From Cellulosimicrobium composti (GTDB lineage Bacteria; Actinomycetota; Actinomycetes; Actinomycetales; Cellulomonadaceae), in NCBI RefSeq assembly GCF_009711085.1, contig NZ_WMKA01000003.1, positions 62,001 to 126,000 on the forward strand: a stretch of 64,000 nt of DNA, in the 5' to 3' direction. Below, piece after piece: positions 17,559 through 26,187 of the stretch. Position 1 is the first letter of the stretch, and each line of letters starts with the position of its first letter. Under the pieces are notes generated by a model. The model saw nothing but the letters and a program-made list of their open reading frames with translations. It searched no databases and was not told the origin of the DNA. The position numbers and the translations under genes were made by a program.

Positions 17559-19526
17559 TCAGACGGTCGGCAGCCAGACGCGCATCGTCGACGGCCCGCG
17601 CTCGGCCCACTCGTGGTACGGGACGAGGGGCACGTCCACGGCCGTCCCGGCCGGGTCCGCGCCGCCGGCCGCCCGGGCCGGGGCCCCGTCCTCCAGGGGC
17701 GCGTACGGCCACGGCGCGCTCGGCGGGTCGACGAGCAGCCCGCGCACGACGACGCGCCCGTCCTCCTCGCGCGGCGGCACCGAGGGATCCACCCGCAGGT
17801 CGGCGACGTCGCGGCCGTCCGGCAGGTCGACCGACTCGACGCACAGGACCTCGGGGCCGCGCTGCACGGCGACGCACCCCCGCACGGCGTCCACGCGCTC
17901 GTCCGGCACGAGGAACCGCGGCGCGACGTCGAGCTCGAGCGTGACGACGCTCCCCGGCCGCAGGTCCGGGACCGCGACCGTGCCCACGGGCGCGCGGCGC
18001 GCCGGCCCGTCGTCGACGACGAGCACCGCCGATCCCGACCACGCCGGGACGCGCAGCGTGAGCGCCCAGCGTTCGGGCGCCTCCGTGACGCGCACGCGGA
18101 CGCGCCCGTCCGCGGGATAGCCGGTCTCGACCTCGAGCGCGACGGCCTCGCCCGAGGGCAGCGTCGCGCGCACCTCGCTCGGCGCGTACTGGTGGAGCTG
18201 CACGCCGCCGTCGTCGACGGTCGCGACGTACCCGGCGAGGCTCGCGAACGTGCGCGCGACGTTCGGCGGGCAGCACGACACCTCGAACCACGGCGCGCGC
18301 AGCGACGACTCGGCGCGCTTGCTCACCTGGTCCGGCGCCGCGGGCTCCCCCGGGACGCGCTGGTGCAGCGTGTTGGCGTAGTAGAAGGCGCGGCCGTCCC
18401 GCGCGGGCGACGTCGCGACGACGTTGAACAGCGCGCGCTCGACGGCGTCGGCGTACCGGGGGTCGCCCTGCGCGAGCAGGAGGCGCCAGGCGACCATGAC
18501 CGACCCGATCGACGCGCACGTCTCGGAGTACGCGCGGTCGGGCGGCAGCACGAAGTCGTCGCCGAACGCCTCGTCCTGGTGGTGCGACCCCTGCCCGCCC
18601 GTGACGTACGTGCGCGTGGCCTGCGTGCGCTCCCACTGCCGCGCGACGGCGGCGACGAGCGCGTCGTCGCCGGTCTCCACGGCGACGTCGACGGCGCCCG
18701 CGGCGAGGTAGTTGGCCCGCACGGCGTGCCCGCGGAAGACGGTCGCCTCCCGCACCGGGACGTCGTCCTGGTAGTACGCGCGGCCCCACTCGATGTCCGC
18801 GAGGGTGCCGTGCCCGCGGCGCTCGACGAAGAGCGCCGCCTGGCGCACGTACCGCGGCTCGTCGAGGGCGCGCCCGAGCTCCGCGAGCGCCACCTCGACC
18901 TCCGCGTGGCCGCACACCCCCCGGCGGCCGTCCGGCCCGAACGTCTCGCACACGTGGTCCGCGGAGCGCCGTGCGACCTCGACGAGCAGGTCGTCCGGGT
19001 GCCCGGTGCGCACGCGGGCGACGGCCGCCTGCATGAGGTGCCCCTGGACGTAGAGCTCGTGGCCCCACTCGAGGTCCGAGTAGCGCGCGGGCTGGCCGGG
19101 GTTGCCGAACCGCGTGCACACGTACCCGTCGGGGGCCTGCGCCGCGGCGACGCGCCGCACGATCGCGGCGAACCGGCGCTCGAGCGCGTCGTCGGGGCGG
19201 CGGCCCAGCTCCCACGCCATGGCCTCCAGGAGCTTGTAGACCTCGGAGTCGGAGAACTCGCGGCCCCGGCGGGTCGTCGAGACGTCGCCGCGCGCGACGG
19301 CGTCGAAGTTGCCCAGCCAGCCCTCGTCCTCGAGCCACCGCTCGATGTGCGCGAGGGTCGCGGTCCGGTTGACCTCCTGCCGCTCGGCCCAGAACCCGCC
19401 CGTGATGCGCACCTGCGCGAGCCCGAGCGGCTGCAGCCTCCCCGTCGCGGGGACGACGGGGCGGCCCCCGTCCGTCGGGCGGGCACCGGTCCCCGTCGAC
19501 CGGGGCACGGTGGGGGTCGTGGTCAT
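17559..19526 (-). CDS. GH127 beta-L-arabinofuranosidase
   Basis: 655 residues from the ATG at 19526 (GGAGGT six bases upstream). No signal peptide, so intracellular. It has the GH127 zinc-thiolate active site: Glu335 and Cys337 (YSETCAS), Cys418-Cys419 (SCCPPN), and Glu319 (HHQDEAFG) as acid/base. The 16-residue Glu319-Glu335 spacing equals that of Glu322-Glu338 in Bifidobacterium longum HypBA1, where the second-last cysteine is the nucleophile. It would split imported beta-1,2-arabinobiose or related short oligosaccharides to L-arabinose. Last gene of the operon SBP-permease-permease-GH127, 107 bp behind the second permease. Confidence 0.93.
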   Translation of the reverse strand: MTTTPTVPRSTGTGARPTDGGRPVVPATGRLQPLGLAQVRITGGFWAERQEVNRTATLAHIERWLEDEGWLGNFDAVARGDVSTTRRGREFSDSEVYKLLEAMAWELGRRPDDALERRFAAIVRRVAAAQAPDGYVCTRFGNPGQPARYSDLEWGHELYVQGHLMQAAVARVRTGHPDDLLVEVARRSADHVCETFGPDGRRGVCGHAEVEVALAELGRALDEPRYVRQAALFVERRGHGTLADIEWGRAYYQDDVPVREATVFRGHAVRANYLAAGAVDVAVETGDDALVAAVARQWERTQATRTYVTGGQGSHHQDEAFGDDFVLPPDRAYSETCASIGSVMVAWRLLLAQGDPRYADAVERALFNVVATSPARDGRAFYYANTLHQRVPGEPAAPDQVSKRAESSLRAPWFEVSCCPPNVARTFASLAGYVATVDDGGVQLHQYAPSEVRATLPSGEAVALEVETGYPADGRVRVRVTEAPERWALTLRVPAWSGSAVLVVDDGPARRAPVGTVAVPDLRPGSVVTLELDVAPRFLVPDERVDAVRGCVAVQRGPEVLCVESVDLPDGRDVADLRVDPSVPPREEDGRVVVRGLLVDPPSAPWPYAPLEDGAPARAAGGADPAGTAVDVPLVPYHEWAERGPSTMRVWLPTV

Positions 19527-19633
19527 GGCTGCACCTCCGGGGGCGACGGCGTCGCCTCGTCGTTCGTGGGGGACGCCGCGGGGCGTCGGGGTGTCGGTGG
19601 GTCGGGCCGGGGCGGGCTCGCGCGCGTGGGTCG

Positions 19634-20527
19634 TCATCCCTTCAGCGCTCCGGACATGAAGCCGCGCACGTAGTGGCGCTGCAGGAGCAGGAAGAGCACG
19701 ACGCACGGGACGGCGAGCACGACGACGCCGGCCTGGGTGGCGCCGTAGTCGACGATCCCCATGACCTGCTGGCGCATGTTCGCGACCGCGAGCGGCAGGG
19801 GCGCCTTCGTCGAGTCGGTGATGAGGATGAGCGGCGCGACGAAGTCGTTCCACGCGGCGAGGAACGCGAACAGCCCGACCGTGATGAGCCCCGGCTTGAC
19901 CGCGGGAACGAGCACGCGGCGCAGGGCGCCGAACGACGAGCAGCCGTCGACCATCGCGGCCTCGTCGAGCTCGCGCGGCACCGACTCGAACGAGATGCGC
20001 ATCATGAACGTCGCGAACGGGAGCTGGAACATGGTCAGCACGAGCGCGAGCCCGAGCAGCGAGTTCTGCAGGTGCAGCGTGTTGAGCAGCACGTAGAGCG
20101 GGATGAGCAGGGTCGCGTACGGGACCATGAGGATCGCGAGCGTCACGAGGAACAGCACGTCGCGCCCCGGGAACCGGAACCGCGCGAACGCGAACCCGCC
20201 GAGCAGCGAGACCACGAGCGTGAAGAGCACGGTGAGACCCGAGACGACGACCGAGTTCAGCAGGTACTGGCCGATGCCCGCCTGGTAGCGCGCGAGCGTC
20301 ACGTAGTTGCCGAACCCCCAGCCGTCGACCTGCGCGCTGCCGGGCTGCGGCGAGAACGACGCGACGCCGGCCCACACGAGCGGGAAGAGGAAGACGATCG
20401 CGAGCCCGCCCGTGAGGACCCAGTAGGGCGTCCGGGTGAGGACGCCGGCGATGCGGGCGCGCGGCGCCGCGGCGCCCGGGCGCGCGGGGCTCGTCGAGGG
20501 GACGGGTGCGGGTGCCGTGACGGCCAT
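19634..20527 (-). CDS. ABC sugar importer permease, MalG type
   Basis: 297 residues from the ATG at 20527. A binding-protein-dependent transport permease with about six transmembrane helices. The cytoplasmic EAA loop is seen as DEAAMVDGCSSFGALRRVLVP. The start is one base after the stop of the upstream permease and has GAGGAG within that gene's end, so translation is coupled. No ATPase gene is in the operon; such importers often share one MsmK/MsiK-type ATPase encoded elsewhere. Confidence 0.92.
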   Translation of the reverse strand: MAVTAPAPVPSTSPARPGAAAPRARIAGVLTRTPYWVLTGGLAIVFLFPLVWAGVASFSPQPGSAQVDGWGFGNYVTLARYQAGIGQYLLNSVVVSGLTVLFTLVVSLLGGFAFARFRFPGRDVLFLVTLAILMVPYATLLIPLYVLLNTLHLQNSLLGLALVLTMFQLPFATFMMRISFESVPRELDEAAMVDGCSSFGALRRVLVPAVKPGLITVGLFAFLAAWNDFVAPLILITDSTKAPLPLAVANMRQQVMGIVDYGATQAGVVVLAVPCVVLFLLLQRHYVRGFMSGALKG

Positions 20528-20528
20528 G

Positions 20529-21542
20529 TCACTTCTCCTCGGGGGCGCGCATGCCACGGACCTGCGCGATGTTGATGACGACGAGGGCCGCGAGCACGAT
20601 GATCGACAGCGCGGCGGCCACGCCCAGGTCGTTCTGACCCTGGAAGGCGACGTTGTAGATCAGCTGGACGACCGTGATGGTGCTGTTGTCCGGCCCGCCC
20701 TTGGTGAGGATGTAGAACTGGTCGAACGCGAGCAGCGACCCCGTGACGCACAGGATCGTGCACAGCGCGAGCGACGGCCGCAGGAGCGGGAGCGTCACCC
20801 GCCCGAACGTCTGCCAGCGGCTCGCGCCGTCCATGCGCGCGGCCTCGTACACCTCGTGCGGGATGCCCTGGAGGCCGACCATGAGCAGGAGCATGTAGAA
20901 GCCCGCGAACCGCCAGACGATGAGGAACACGGTCGACCACAGCGCACCGTCGGGCGACCCGAGGAACGAGATCGGCTCGTCCACGATCCCCAGCCGCTCC
21001 AGGAGCGGGGAGATCGGCCCGACCTGCGGCGAGTACAGCGCGTAGAAGAGGAGCGACGCGGACGCGAGGCCCAGCGCGCTCGGCACGAGGATCGACGTGC
21101 GCAGGAAGCTCTTCCACCGGCTCGACTCCTGCACGAGGAGCGCGAACCCGAGCCCCAGGGCGATGAGGAGCACGGTCGCGATGACGGTGTACTTCACCGT
21201 GAAGACGACGGAGTCCCAGAAGAACCGGTTCTCGACGGCGTCGCGGAAGTTGTCGGGGAAGTTGACGCCGCGGTTGCCCGCGAGGAGCGGCCAGTCGGAC
21301 GCCGACATCTGGCCCACGAGGAGCACGGGCAGCACGAACAGGACGAGGACGAACGCCGCCGTCGGGGCGGCGTAGGCCCAGCCGCGGGCGGCCTGCGAGC
21401 GCCCGGGCCGCCGGCGACGGCGGTCGGCGCCCACGGCCCGCGCGGTGCGGGGCGGCCGGTCGTCGCTCGCGGCGGGGCCCCGCGCCGCCGCGCCGTGCGG
21501 CGCGGGCGAGGGCGGCGTCGAGGACGCGGACTGCACGGACAT
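20529..21542 (-). CDS. ABC sugar importer permease, MalF type
   Basis: 337 residues from the ATG at 21542 (GGAG upstream). A long Ala/Pro/Arg-rich cytoplasmic N-terminus (about 50 residues) precedes six transmembrane helices. The EAA loop is YEAARMDGASRWQTFGRVTLP. It pairs with the MalG-type permease downstream. It follows the binding-protein gene after 136 bp that contain a strong hairpin. Confidence 0.92.
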   Translation of the reverse strand: MSVQSASSTPPSPAPHGAAARGPAASDDRPPRTARAVGADRRRRRPGRSQAARGWAYAAPTAAFVLVLFVLPVLLVGQMSASDWPLLAGNRGVNFPDNFRDAVENRFFWDSVVFTVKYTVIATVLLIALGLGFALLVQESSRWKSFLRTSILVPSALGLASASLLFYALYSPQVGPISPLLERLGIVDEPISFLGSPDGALWSTVFLIVWRFAGFYMLLLMVGLQGIPHEVYEAARMDGASRWQTFGRVTLPLLRPSLALCTILCVTGSLLAFDQFYILTKGGPDNSTITVVQLIYNVAFQGQNDLGVAAALSIIVLAALVVINIAQVRGMRAPEEK

Positions 21543-21581
21543 GGCTGGTCTCCAGGAACGGGTGCGAGGGAAGGCCGGACG

Positions 21582-21620
21582 GGGCTCGCCGCCGCGCCGG
21601 GTGCGGGCGGCGGCGAGCCC
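21582..21620 (-). terminator. Hairpin between binding-protein and permease genes
   Basis: Perfect 14-bp stem (21582-21595 with 21607-21620) and 11-nt loop in the 136-bp gap. Partial termination or 3'-end protection here would make binding-protein mRNA more abundant than permease mRNA. Confidence 0.55.
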
Positions 21621-21678
21621 TGCGGTCCCGCGTGAGCGGGCTCGGGAGGTTCTCCAGGGGCGCCGGGAACCTCGCCGG

Positions 21679-22995
21679 TCACTGGGACAGGACCGCGGTG
21701 ATCTCCTCGTTGTCCGGCTCGATGCTCGACGCGTCACCGAACACGGCGTTGCGCACGAGCGTGAGCCAGGGGCTGTTCGGCGCGTTGAACGCCTGCTGGA
21801 AGTTGCGCGCGACGGGCGTGCGGCCCGTGCTCGCGACCTCGTTGATCGTCACGACGCGCGGGTCGGCGGACGAGTACTCGTTGTCCACGAGGTCGGCGCG
21901 CGAGACCACGTCGCCGTTCTTGGCGAGGACCTCGACCTGGGCCTCCTCCGAGAGCATCCACGACAGGAAGCTCCACGCCTGGTCGGCCTTGTCGCTGTCC
22001 TTCGAGATCCCGATGCCGTCGCCGCCGACGAACGTCGACCCGCCGCCGCCGGGGCCGGGGATCGGCGCGACGCCGACGTCGACGGTCTGGTCGGCCGTGG
22101 ACAGGAGCGTCGCGGGGTACGGCATGACCCCGACCTTGCCCTCCTGGAACGGGGCGACCCACGTCGCGCCCGTCTCGTCGCGCGTGCCCGCACCGACCGC
22201 GTCGGAGTCGACGAGGTCCTTGTAGACGGCGTAGACCTCCTGCGCGGTCTCGCTCGCGAGGAGCGACTCGGTGCCGTCGGCGCTCAGCACGTCCTCGTCG
22301 GCCGCCCAGACGGACGGGAACCAGGTGAACACGAGGCAGCCGCCGCAGTTGCCGCCGAAGAACGTGCCGTCCACGCCGCCCCCGAGCGCGTCGACCGCCT
22401 TCGCCTGCTCGGCGAACTCCTCGAGCGACGTCGGCGGGGCCTCGGGGTCGAGGCCGGCCTGCTCGTAGAGCTCCTTGTTGTAGAACAGGACCGAGACGTC
22501 GAGGACGAACGGGAGCACGTACTCCGCGTCCTCGTACGTGCCCGCCTCGAGGTGGCCCTGGTTGATCTCGTCCGCGAAGTCGAGCTGGTCGATGCGGTCG
22601 GTGACGTCCTGGAAGAGGCCCTGCTCGACCCAGTTCGGCACGTACACGATGTCGGCCGCGAACAGGTCCGGCAGGCCCCCGCTGCCGGCGGCGGCGCCGA
22701 CCTTCGCCACGTAGTCGTCGTTGGGGACGATCGTCAGCTCGACCTGGTTCTCGTGGCTCTCGTTGTACGCGTCGACCAGCAGCTTCGCCTGCTTCTCGAG
22801 CGGTGCGCGCGTCCACAGCGTGAGCGTGCTGCCGTCGTCGACGCCCTCGACGCCGCCGGATCCCGTGCCGCCCGTCGCGGCGTCGTCGCCGCCGGATCCG
22901 GACCCGCCGCACGCGGCGAGCCCGAGCGCGACGAGGCCGGCGAGCGTCGTCGTGGCCACGGACCTCCGCCAGGAGGTCCCGCGGTGGTTCTTCAT
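21679..22995 (-). CDS. Extracellular sugar-binding lipoprotein of ABC importer (family 1)
   Basis: 438 residues from the ATG at 22995 (AGGAGA upstream). A lipoprotein signal with lipobox LAAC is followed by a Gly/Ser linker. The mature protein has the SBP_bac_1 layout (TLWTRAPLEKQAKLLVDAYN at the start, YNKELYEQAGLDPEAPPTSL in mid-protein). It presumably captures the arabino-oligosaccharide released by the two secreted enzymes; specificity is inferred from the GH127 in the same operon. A LacI-type operator (site D) lies 63-78 bp upstream. Confidence 0.93.
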   Translation of the reverse strand: MKNHRGTSWRRSVATTTLAGLVALGLAACGGSGSGGDDAATGGTGSGGVEGVDDGSTLTLWTRAPLEKQAKLLVDAYNESHENQVELTIVPNDDYVAKVGAAAGSGGLPDLFAADIVYVPNWVEQGLFQDVTDRIDQLDFADEINQGHLEAGTYEDAEYVLPFVLDVSVLFYNKELYEQAGLDPEAPPTSLEEFAEQAKAVDALGGGVDGTFFGGNCGGCLVFTWFPSVWAADEDVLSADGTESLLASETAQEVYAVYKDLVDSDAVGAGTRDETGATWVAPFQEGKVGVMPYPATLLSTADQTVDVGVAPIPGPGGGGSTFVGGDGIGISKDSDKADQAWSFLSWMLSEEAQVEVLAKNGDVVSRADLVDNEYSSADPRVVTINEVASTGRTPVARNFQQAFNAPNSPWLTLVRNAVFGDASSIEPDNEEITAVLSQ

Positions 22996-23057
22996 CTCGT
23001 GTCTCCTCGTACTCGTCTTCGAGCCGTTGCACCTGCGCCCCGTGCCCGCGCTGTGGG

Positions 23058-23073
23058 CGAACACGTTTTCGGT
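23058..23073. promoter_or_regulatory. Putative LacI operator, site D
   Basis: CGAACACGTTTTCGGT. It aligns without gaps to sites A and B (11 of 16 identical, including TTTTCGGT). Its core is close to the LacI-type palindrome CGAAAACGTTTTCG. It lies at the importer promoter. Confidence 0.6.
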
Positions 23074-23193
23074 CGACGTGTCGCGCAGCGGCGCGCTCCA
23101 CGTGGCCGTCCGTCCCCTCAGGCGGCTAGTGTTCGATGTCCTGGCGTCGACCGTGAGCCGTGTGCTCGCGTCGCCGCTCGCACCGAAACCAAC

Positions 23194-23209
23194 CGAAAAG
23201 GTTTTCTGA
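23194..23209. promoter_or_regulatory. Putative LacI operator, site C
   Basis: CGAAAAGGTTTTCTGA. It shares the GGTTTTC core and the CGNAAN left arm with sites A and B. It lies about 110 bp upstream of the LacI start, suggesting autoregulation. Confidence 0.55.
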
Positions 23210-23319
23210 ATGTATGGCAGGGCGATAGCCTCGTCAAGCGGGGCACCGGGTTACAGTTCGATCACGGCTCGATCGTCGGAGACGCCGCGGAGCGCGCCGG
23301 CAGGAGGGGGAACGGCCTC

Positions 23320-24351
23320 ATGACGACCCAGAGCGGGAGCGCCTCGCCGCGTGCGGCGACCCTCACCGACGTCGCGCGCCTGGCCGGCGTCTCGATCGCG
23401 ACCGCGTCCAAGGCGATCAACGGCCGCGACCAGGTGAAGGCCGAGACGCGGCTGCGCGTGCTCGAGGCCGCCGAGCGCCTGTCCTTCGCACCCAACGCGC
23501 TCGCGCGCGGCCTCCTCAAGGGTCGCACCGGCACGGTCGGGCTCCTCACGAGCGACCTCGAGGGCCGCTTCTCCATCCCCGTGCTCATGGGCGCCGAGGA
23601 CGCGTTCGGCGCGGGCCGCGTGTCCGTGTTCCTGTGCGACGCGCGCGGCGACGCGATCCGCGAGCAGCACCACGTGCGCGCGCTGCTCTCCCGGCGCGTC
23701 GACGGCCTCATCGTCGTGGGCTCGCGCACCGACCCGCGACCCCCGCTCAGCGCCGACGTCCCCGTCCCGGTCGTGTACGCGTACGCGCCCTCGGAGGACG
23801 CGTCCGACGTGTCGATCACGGCGGACAACGTGGGCGCGGGACGGCTCGCCGTCGAGCACCTGCTCTCGTGCGGGCGCCGGCGCGTCGCGCACGTCTCGGG
23901 CGACCCCGGCTACAAGGCCGCGCAGGACCGCGCCGCCGGGGCCGCCGCCGCGATGACCGCCGCGGGCCTCGAGCTCGTGGGCGGGCAGACGTTCTTCGGC
24001 TCGTGGAGCGAGGGGTGGGGCCGCGGGGCGGCACGCATGATCGTCGAGCAGCACGGCGACGTCGACGCGTTCTTCTGCGGGTCGGACCAGATCGCGCGCG
24101 GCGTGCTCGACGCGCTGCGCGAGCTCGGCCGGGACGTCCCCGGCGAGGTGTCGGTCATCGGGTTCGACAACTGGGAGGTGCTCACCACGAACGCGCGCCC
24201 CCAGCTCACGAGCGTCGACATGAACCTGGAGCGCCTCGGGCGCGTCGCCGCGCAGCGCCTGTTCGCCGCGATCGACGGCACCGTGCGGCCCGGCGTCGAG
24301 GAGTTGCCGTGCCGCGTCGTGACGCGCGCGTCGACCGTGCCGATCAGCTGA
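23320..24351 (+). CDS. LacI-family regulator of the arabino-oligosaccharide regulon
   Basis: 343 residues. The ATG at 23320 has AGGAGGGGG nine bases upstream. The N-terminal helix-turn-helix is TLTDVARLAGVSIATASKAI, followed by the hinge SFAPNALARGLLKG and a sugar-binding core (SVIGFDNWEVLTTNARPQLTSVDMN near the end). Divergent from the importer operon and flanked by LacI-type sites. I infer that it represses that operon, itself and, through sites A and B, the two secreted enzymes. It overlaps the convergent GNAT gene by 8 bp. Confidence 0.92.
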   Translation: MTTQSGSASPRAATLTDVARLAGVSIATASKAINGRDQVKAETRLRVLEAAERLSFAPNALARGLLKGRTGTVGLLTSDLEGRFSIPVLMGAEDAFGAGRVSVFLCDARGDAIREQHHVRALLSRRVDGLIVVGSRTDPRPPLSADVPVPVVYAYAPSEDASDVSITADNVGAGRLAVEHLLSCGRRRVAHVSGDPGYKAAQDRAAGAAAAMTAAGLELVGGQTFFGSWSEGWGRGAARMIVEQHGDVDAFFCGSDQIARGVLDALRELGRDVPGEVSVIGFDNWEVLTTNARPQLTSVDMNLERLGRVAAQRLFAAIDGTVRPGVEELPCRVVTRASTVPIS

Positions 24352-24934
24352 GCGGCGCGCCGACGGCGCCGACCTCGTCCGGGCGGTCGGGGTCGTCGAG
24401 GTCGAGCAGCATGCGCGTGTTGCCGAGCGTGTTGGGCTTCACGCGCGCGAGGTCGAGGAACTCGGCGACGCCGTCGTCGTGCGAGCGCAGCAGCTCCGCG
24501 TAGACGTCGTGCGAGACGGGCGTCCCCTCGATCGCGCGGAACCCGTGGGCGCGGAAGAACTCGACCTCGAACGTCAGGCAGAACACGCGGCGCAGGCCGA
24601 GCGCGCGCGCCCGGGCGAGGAGCTCGACGACGAGCGCGTGCCCCACGCGCCGACCCCGCCAGGCCGGGTCGACGGCGAGCGTGCGGATCTCGGCGAGGTC
24701 GTCCCACATGACGTGCAGCGCCCCGCACCCGACGACGCGCGGCCCCCCGGCGCCGTCGTCCGTCGCGGGCTCCTCGGCCTCGGCGACGACGAACTCCTGC
24801 ACGGCCTCGTAGTACCCGACCATCTCCTTGGCGAGGAGGATGCGCGCCTGCGCGTACGGCTCGACGAGCGCGCGGACCGCGCGCACGTCCGCGGGCAGGG
24901 CAGGACGGACGCGGACGGCGGAGGTCGTGGGCAC
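24344..24934 (-). CDS. GNAT N-acetyltransferase, ArgA-like amino-acid acetyltransferase
   Basis: 196 residues. The acetyl-CoA motif is RTLAVDPAWRGRRVGHALV (about 85-103). VFCLTFEVEFFRAHGFRAIE and a C-terminal NTLGNTRMLLDL resemble the short N-acetylglutamate synthases (ArgA type) of mycobacteria, which start arginine synthesis. The N-terminal LVEPYAQARILL fits that too, but substrate is inferred. The GTG start at 24934 is preceded by TACAGT six bases upstream and no Shine-Dalgarno: probably leaderless. Confidence 0.8.
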   Translation of the reverse strand: MPTTSAVRVRPALPADVRAVRALVEPYAQARILLAKEMVGYYEAVQEFVVAEAEEPATDDGAGGPRVVGCGALHVMWDDLAEIRTLAVDPAWRGRRVGHALVVELLARARALGLRRVFCLTFEVEFFRAHGFRAIEGTPVSHDVYAELLRSHDDGVAEFLDLARVKPNTLGNTRMLLDLDDPDRPDEVGAVGAPLS

Positions 24935-25006
24935 CGCGTCACTGTACGCCGGATCGGCGCTCGATGCATACTCATGCAGACGAGCGCATAGATCCCCGCC
25001 CGAGGG

Positions 25007-25957
25007 TCATGCTCCCGCGACGAGCCGCGACGCCGTGATCTCGTCGACCACGAGGTCCGTCACGACGCCGGCGCGCAGGGCCGCGCGCAGCGGCGCCACC
25101 TTGTTGTCGCCCGCGACGGCGCACACGCGCCGCGGGACGCGCCGCAGCTCCTGCGGCGCCGGTCCCGTCGCGCGCTCGTTGAGCGCGATGTCGCTGTACG
25201 TGCCGTCCGCGCGCAGGAAGACCGTGCACACGTCCCCCACCACGCCCTCCGCGTCGAGCACCGCGATGTCCTCCGGCTCGAGGTAGCCGGCCGAGTACAC
25301 GTGCGAGGGCACGCCGCCCGCGACCGCGCCGACGGAGAACAGGGCGATGTCCGCGCGGTGCTGCACGTCGAGGACGCGGCGCACCGACCGCTCGCGCCAC
25401 ATCGCCTGCTTCGTCTCCGCGTAGTCGAAGAACGCGGGGACTGGGAAATGGTGCACGTGCGCGTCGAACGCGGTGCCGAAGCCCGCGATGAGGTCGCCCG
25501 CGTAGTGCACGCCCGACGTGCGCGTGTTCGCCGCCCCGTTGAGCTGCACGACCGCGCTCCCGCGCGTGGGCTTGCGCGGCAGGTGGCGCGAGACCGCGGA
25601 GAGCGTCGTCCCCCACGCGATCCCGAGGATCATGTTCGAGTCGAACCACGTCGACAGCAGGCGGGCGGTCGTCAGCGCGACCTGCTCGAGCCGCTCGACC
25701 TGCGGCGCCTGGTCAGGCACGGGCACGACGTACGCGTCGATCCCCCACGTGCTCGCGAGGTGCTGCCCCAGCCCCGGGCCGCGGCTCCGGGCGGGGCGCA
25801 GCGAGATCTCCACGAGCCCCGTGTCGCGCGCCCGCTTCACGAGGCGCGACACCGTCGACCGCGAGGTGTGCAGGTGCTTCGCGATCGCCTCCATCTTCAT
25901 GTCCTGGAGGTAGTACATCGACGCCGCCCGCAGGACGTCCTGCTCCCGATCAACCAT
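25007..25957 (-). CDS. SorC-family sugar-binding regulator, likely controlling the glycerol genes
   Basis: 316 residues. The ATG at 25957 has AGGAGG upstream. An N-terminal helix-turn-helix (MEAIAKHLHTSRSTVSRLVKRA) precedes a SorC/DeoR-type sugar-phosphate-binding domain (LGIAWGTTLSAVSRHL; VVGDVCTVFLRADG; VAGDNKVAPLRAAL). It is divergent from glpD, and an inverted repeat TGCAC-N4-GTGCA lies in between, so it probably responds to glycerol phosphate or a related ligand. That is inference; the family also covers other sugar-phosphate sensors. Confidence 0.85.
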   Translation of the reverse strand: MVDREQDVLRAASMYYLQDMKMEAIAKHLHTSRSTVSRLVKRARDTGLVEISLRPARSRGPGLGQHLASTWGIDAYVVPVPDQAPQVERLEQVALTTARLLSTWFDSNMILGIAWGTTLSAVSRHLPRKPTRGSAVVQLNGAANTRTSGVHYAGDLIAGFGTAFDAHVHHFPVPAFFDYAETKQAMWRERSVRRVLDVQHRADIALFSVGAVAGGVPSHVYSAGYLEPEDIAVLDAEGVVGDVCTVFLRADGTYSDIALNERATGPAPQELRRVPRRVCAVAGDNKVAPLRAALRAGVVTDLVVDEITASRLVAGA

Positions 25958-25985
25958 GACGGCCTCCTTCCGCTCACCACCATTC

Positions 25986-25999
25986 TGCACGTTTGTGCA
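25986..25999. promoter_or_regulatory. Putative operator between SorC regulator and glpD
   Basis: TGCAC-GTTT-GTGCA, a perfect 5-bp inverted repeat 29 bp upstream of the regulator start. The surrounding sequence is unusually AT-rich for this genome. Confidence 0.5.
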
Positions 26000-26187
26000 C
26001 CACGGTTGCGCGTCCGTTCGCCGCGTGGTCGTCTGGAGGGCGTGCCAGCGCGCCGGGAACCCGGCGTGCGCACCGGCGGCTCCCGCTCGCGCACCCTGGT
26101 CGGGCGTGGGACCGTCGCTGTGAGCGCACCGTGGGCGCACCGTCCCGCGGCGTGCCCGCAGGCCCGAGGGACGAGAGAGGAACACGG

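Larger units (their letters stand above)
22996..23319. other. Divergent regulatory region between importer operon and LacI gene
   Basis: 324 bp without a gene. It contains site D (23058-23073) on the importer side, site C (23194-23209) toward the LacI gene, an extra half-site ACCGAAACC at 23182-23190, and a possible -10 TACAGT near 23252 for the LacI gene. Confidence 0.6.
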
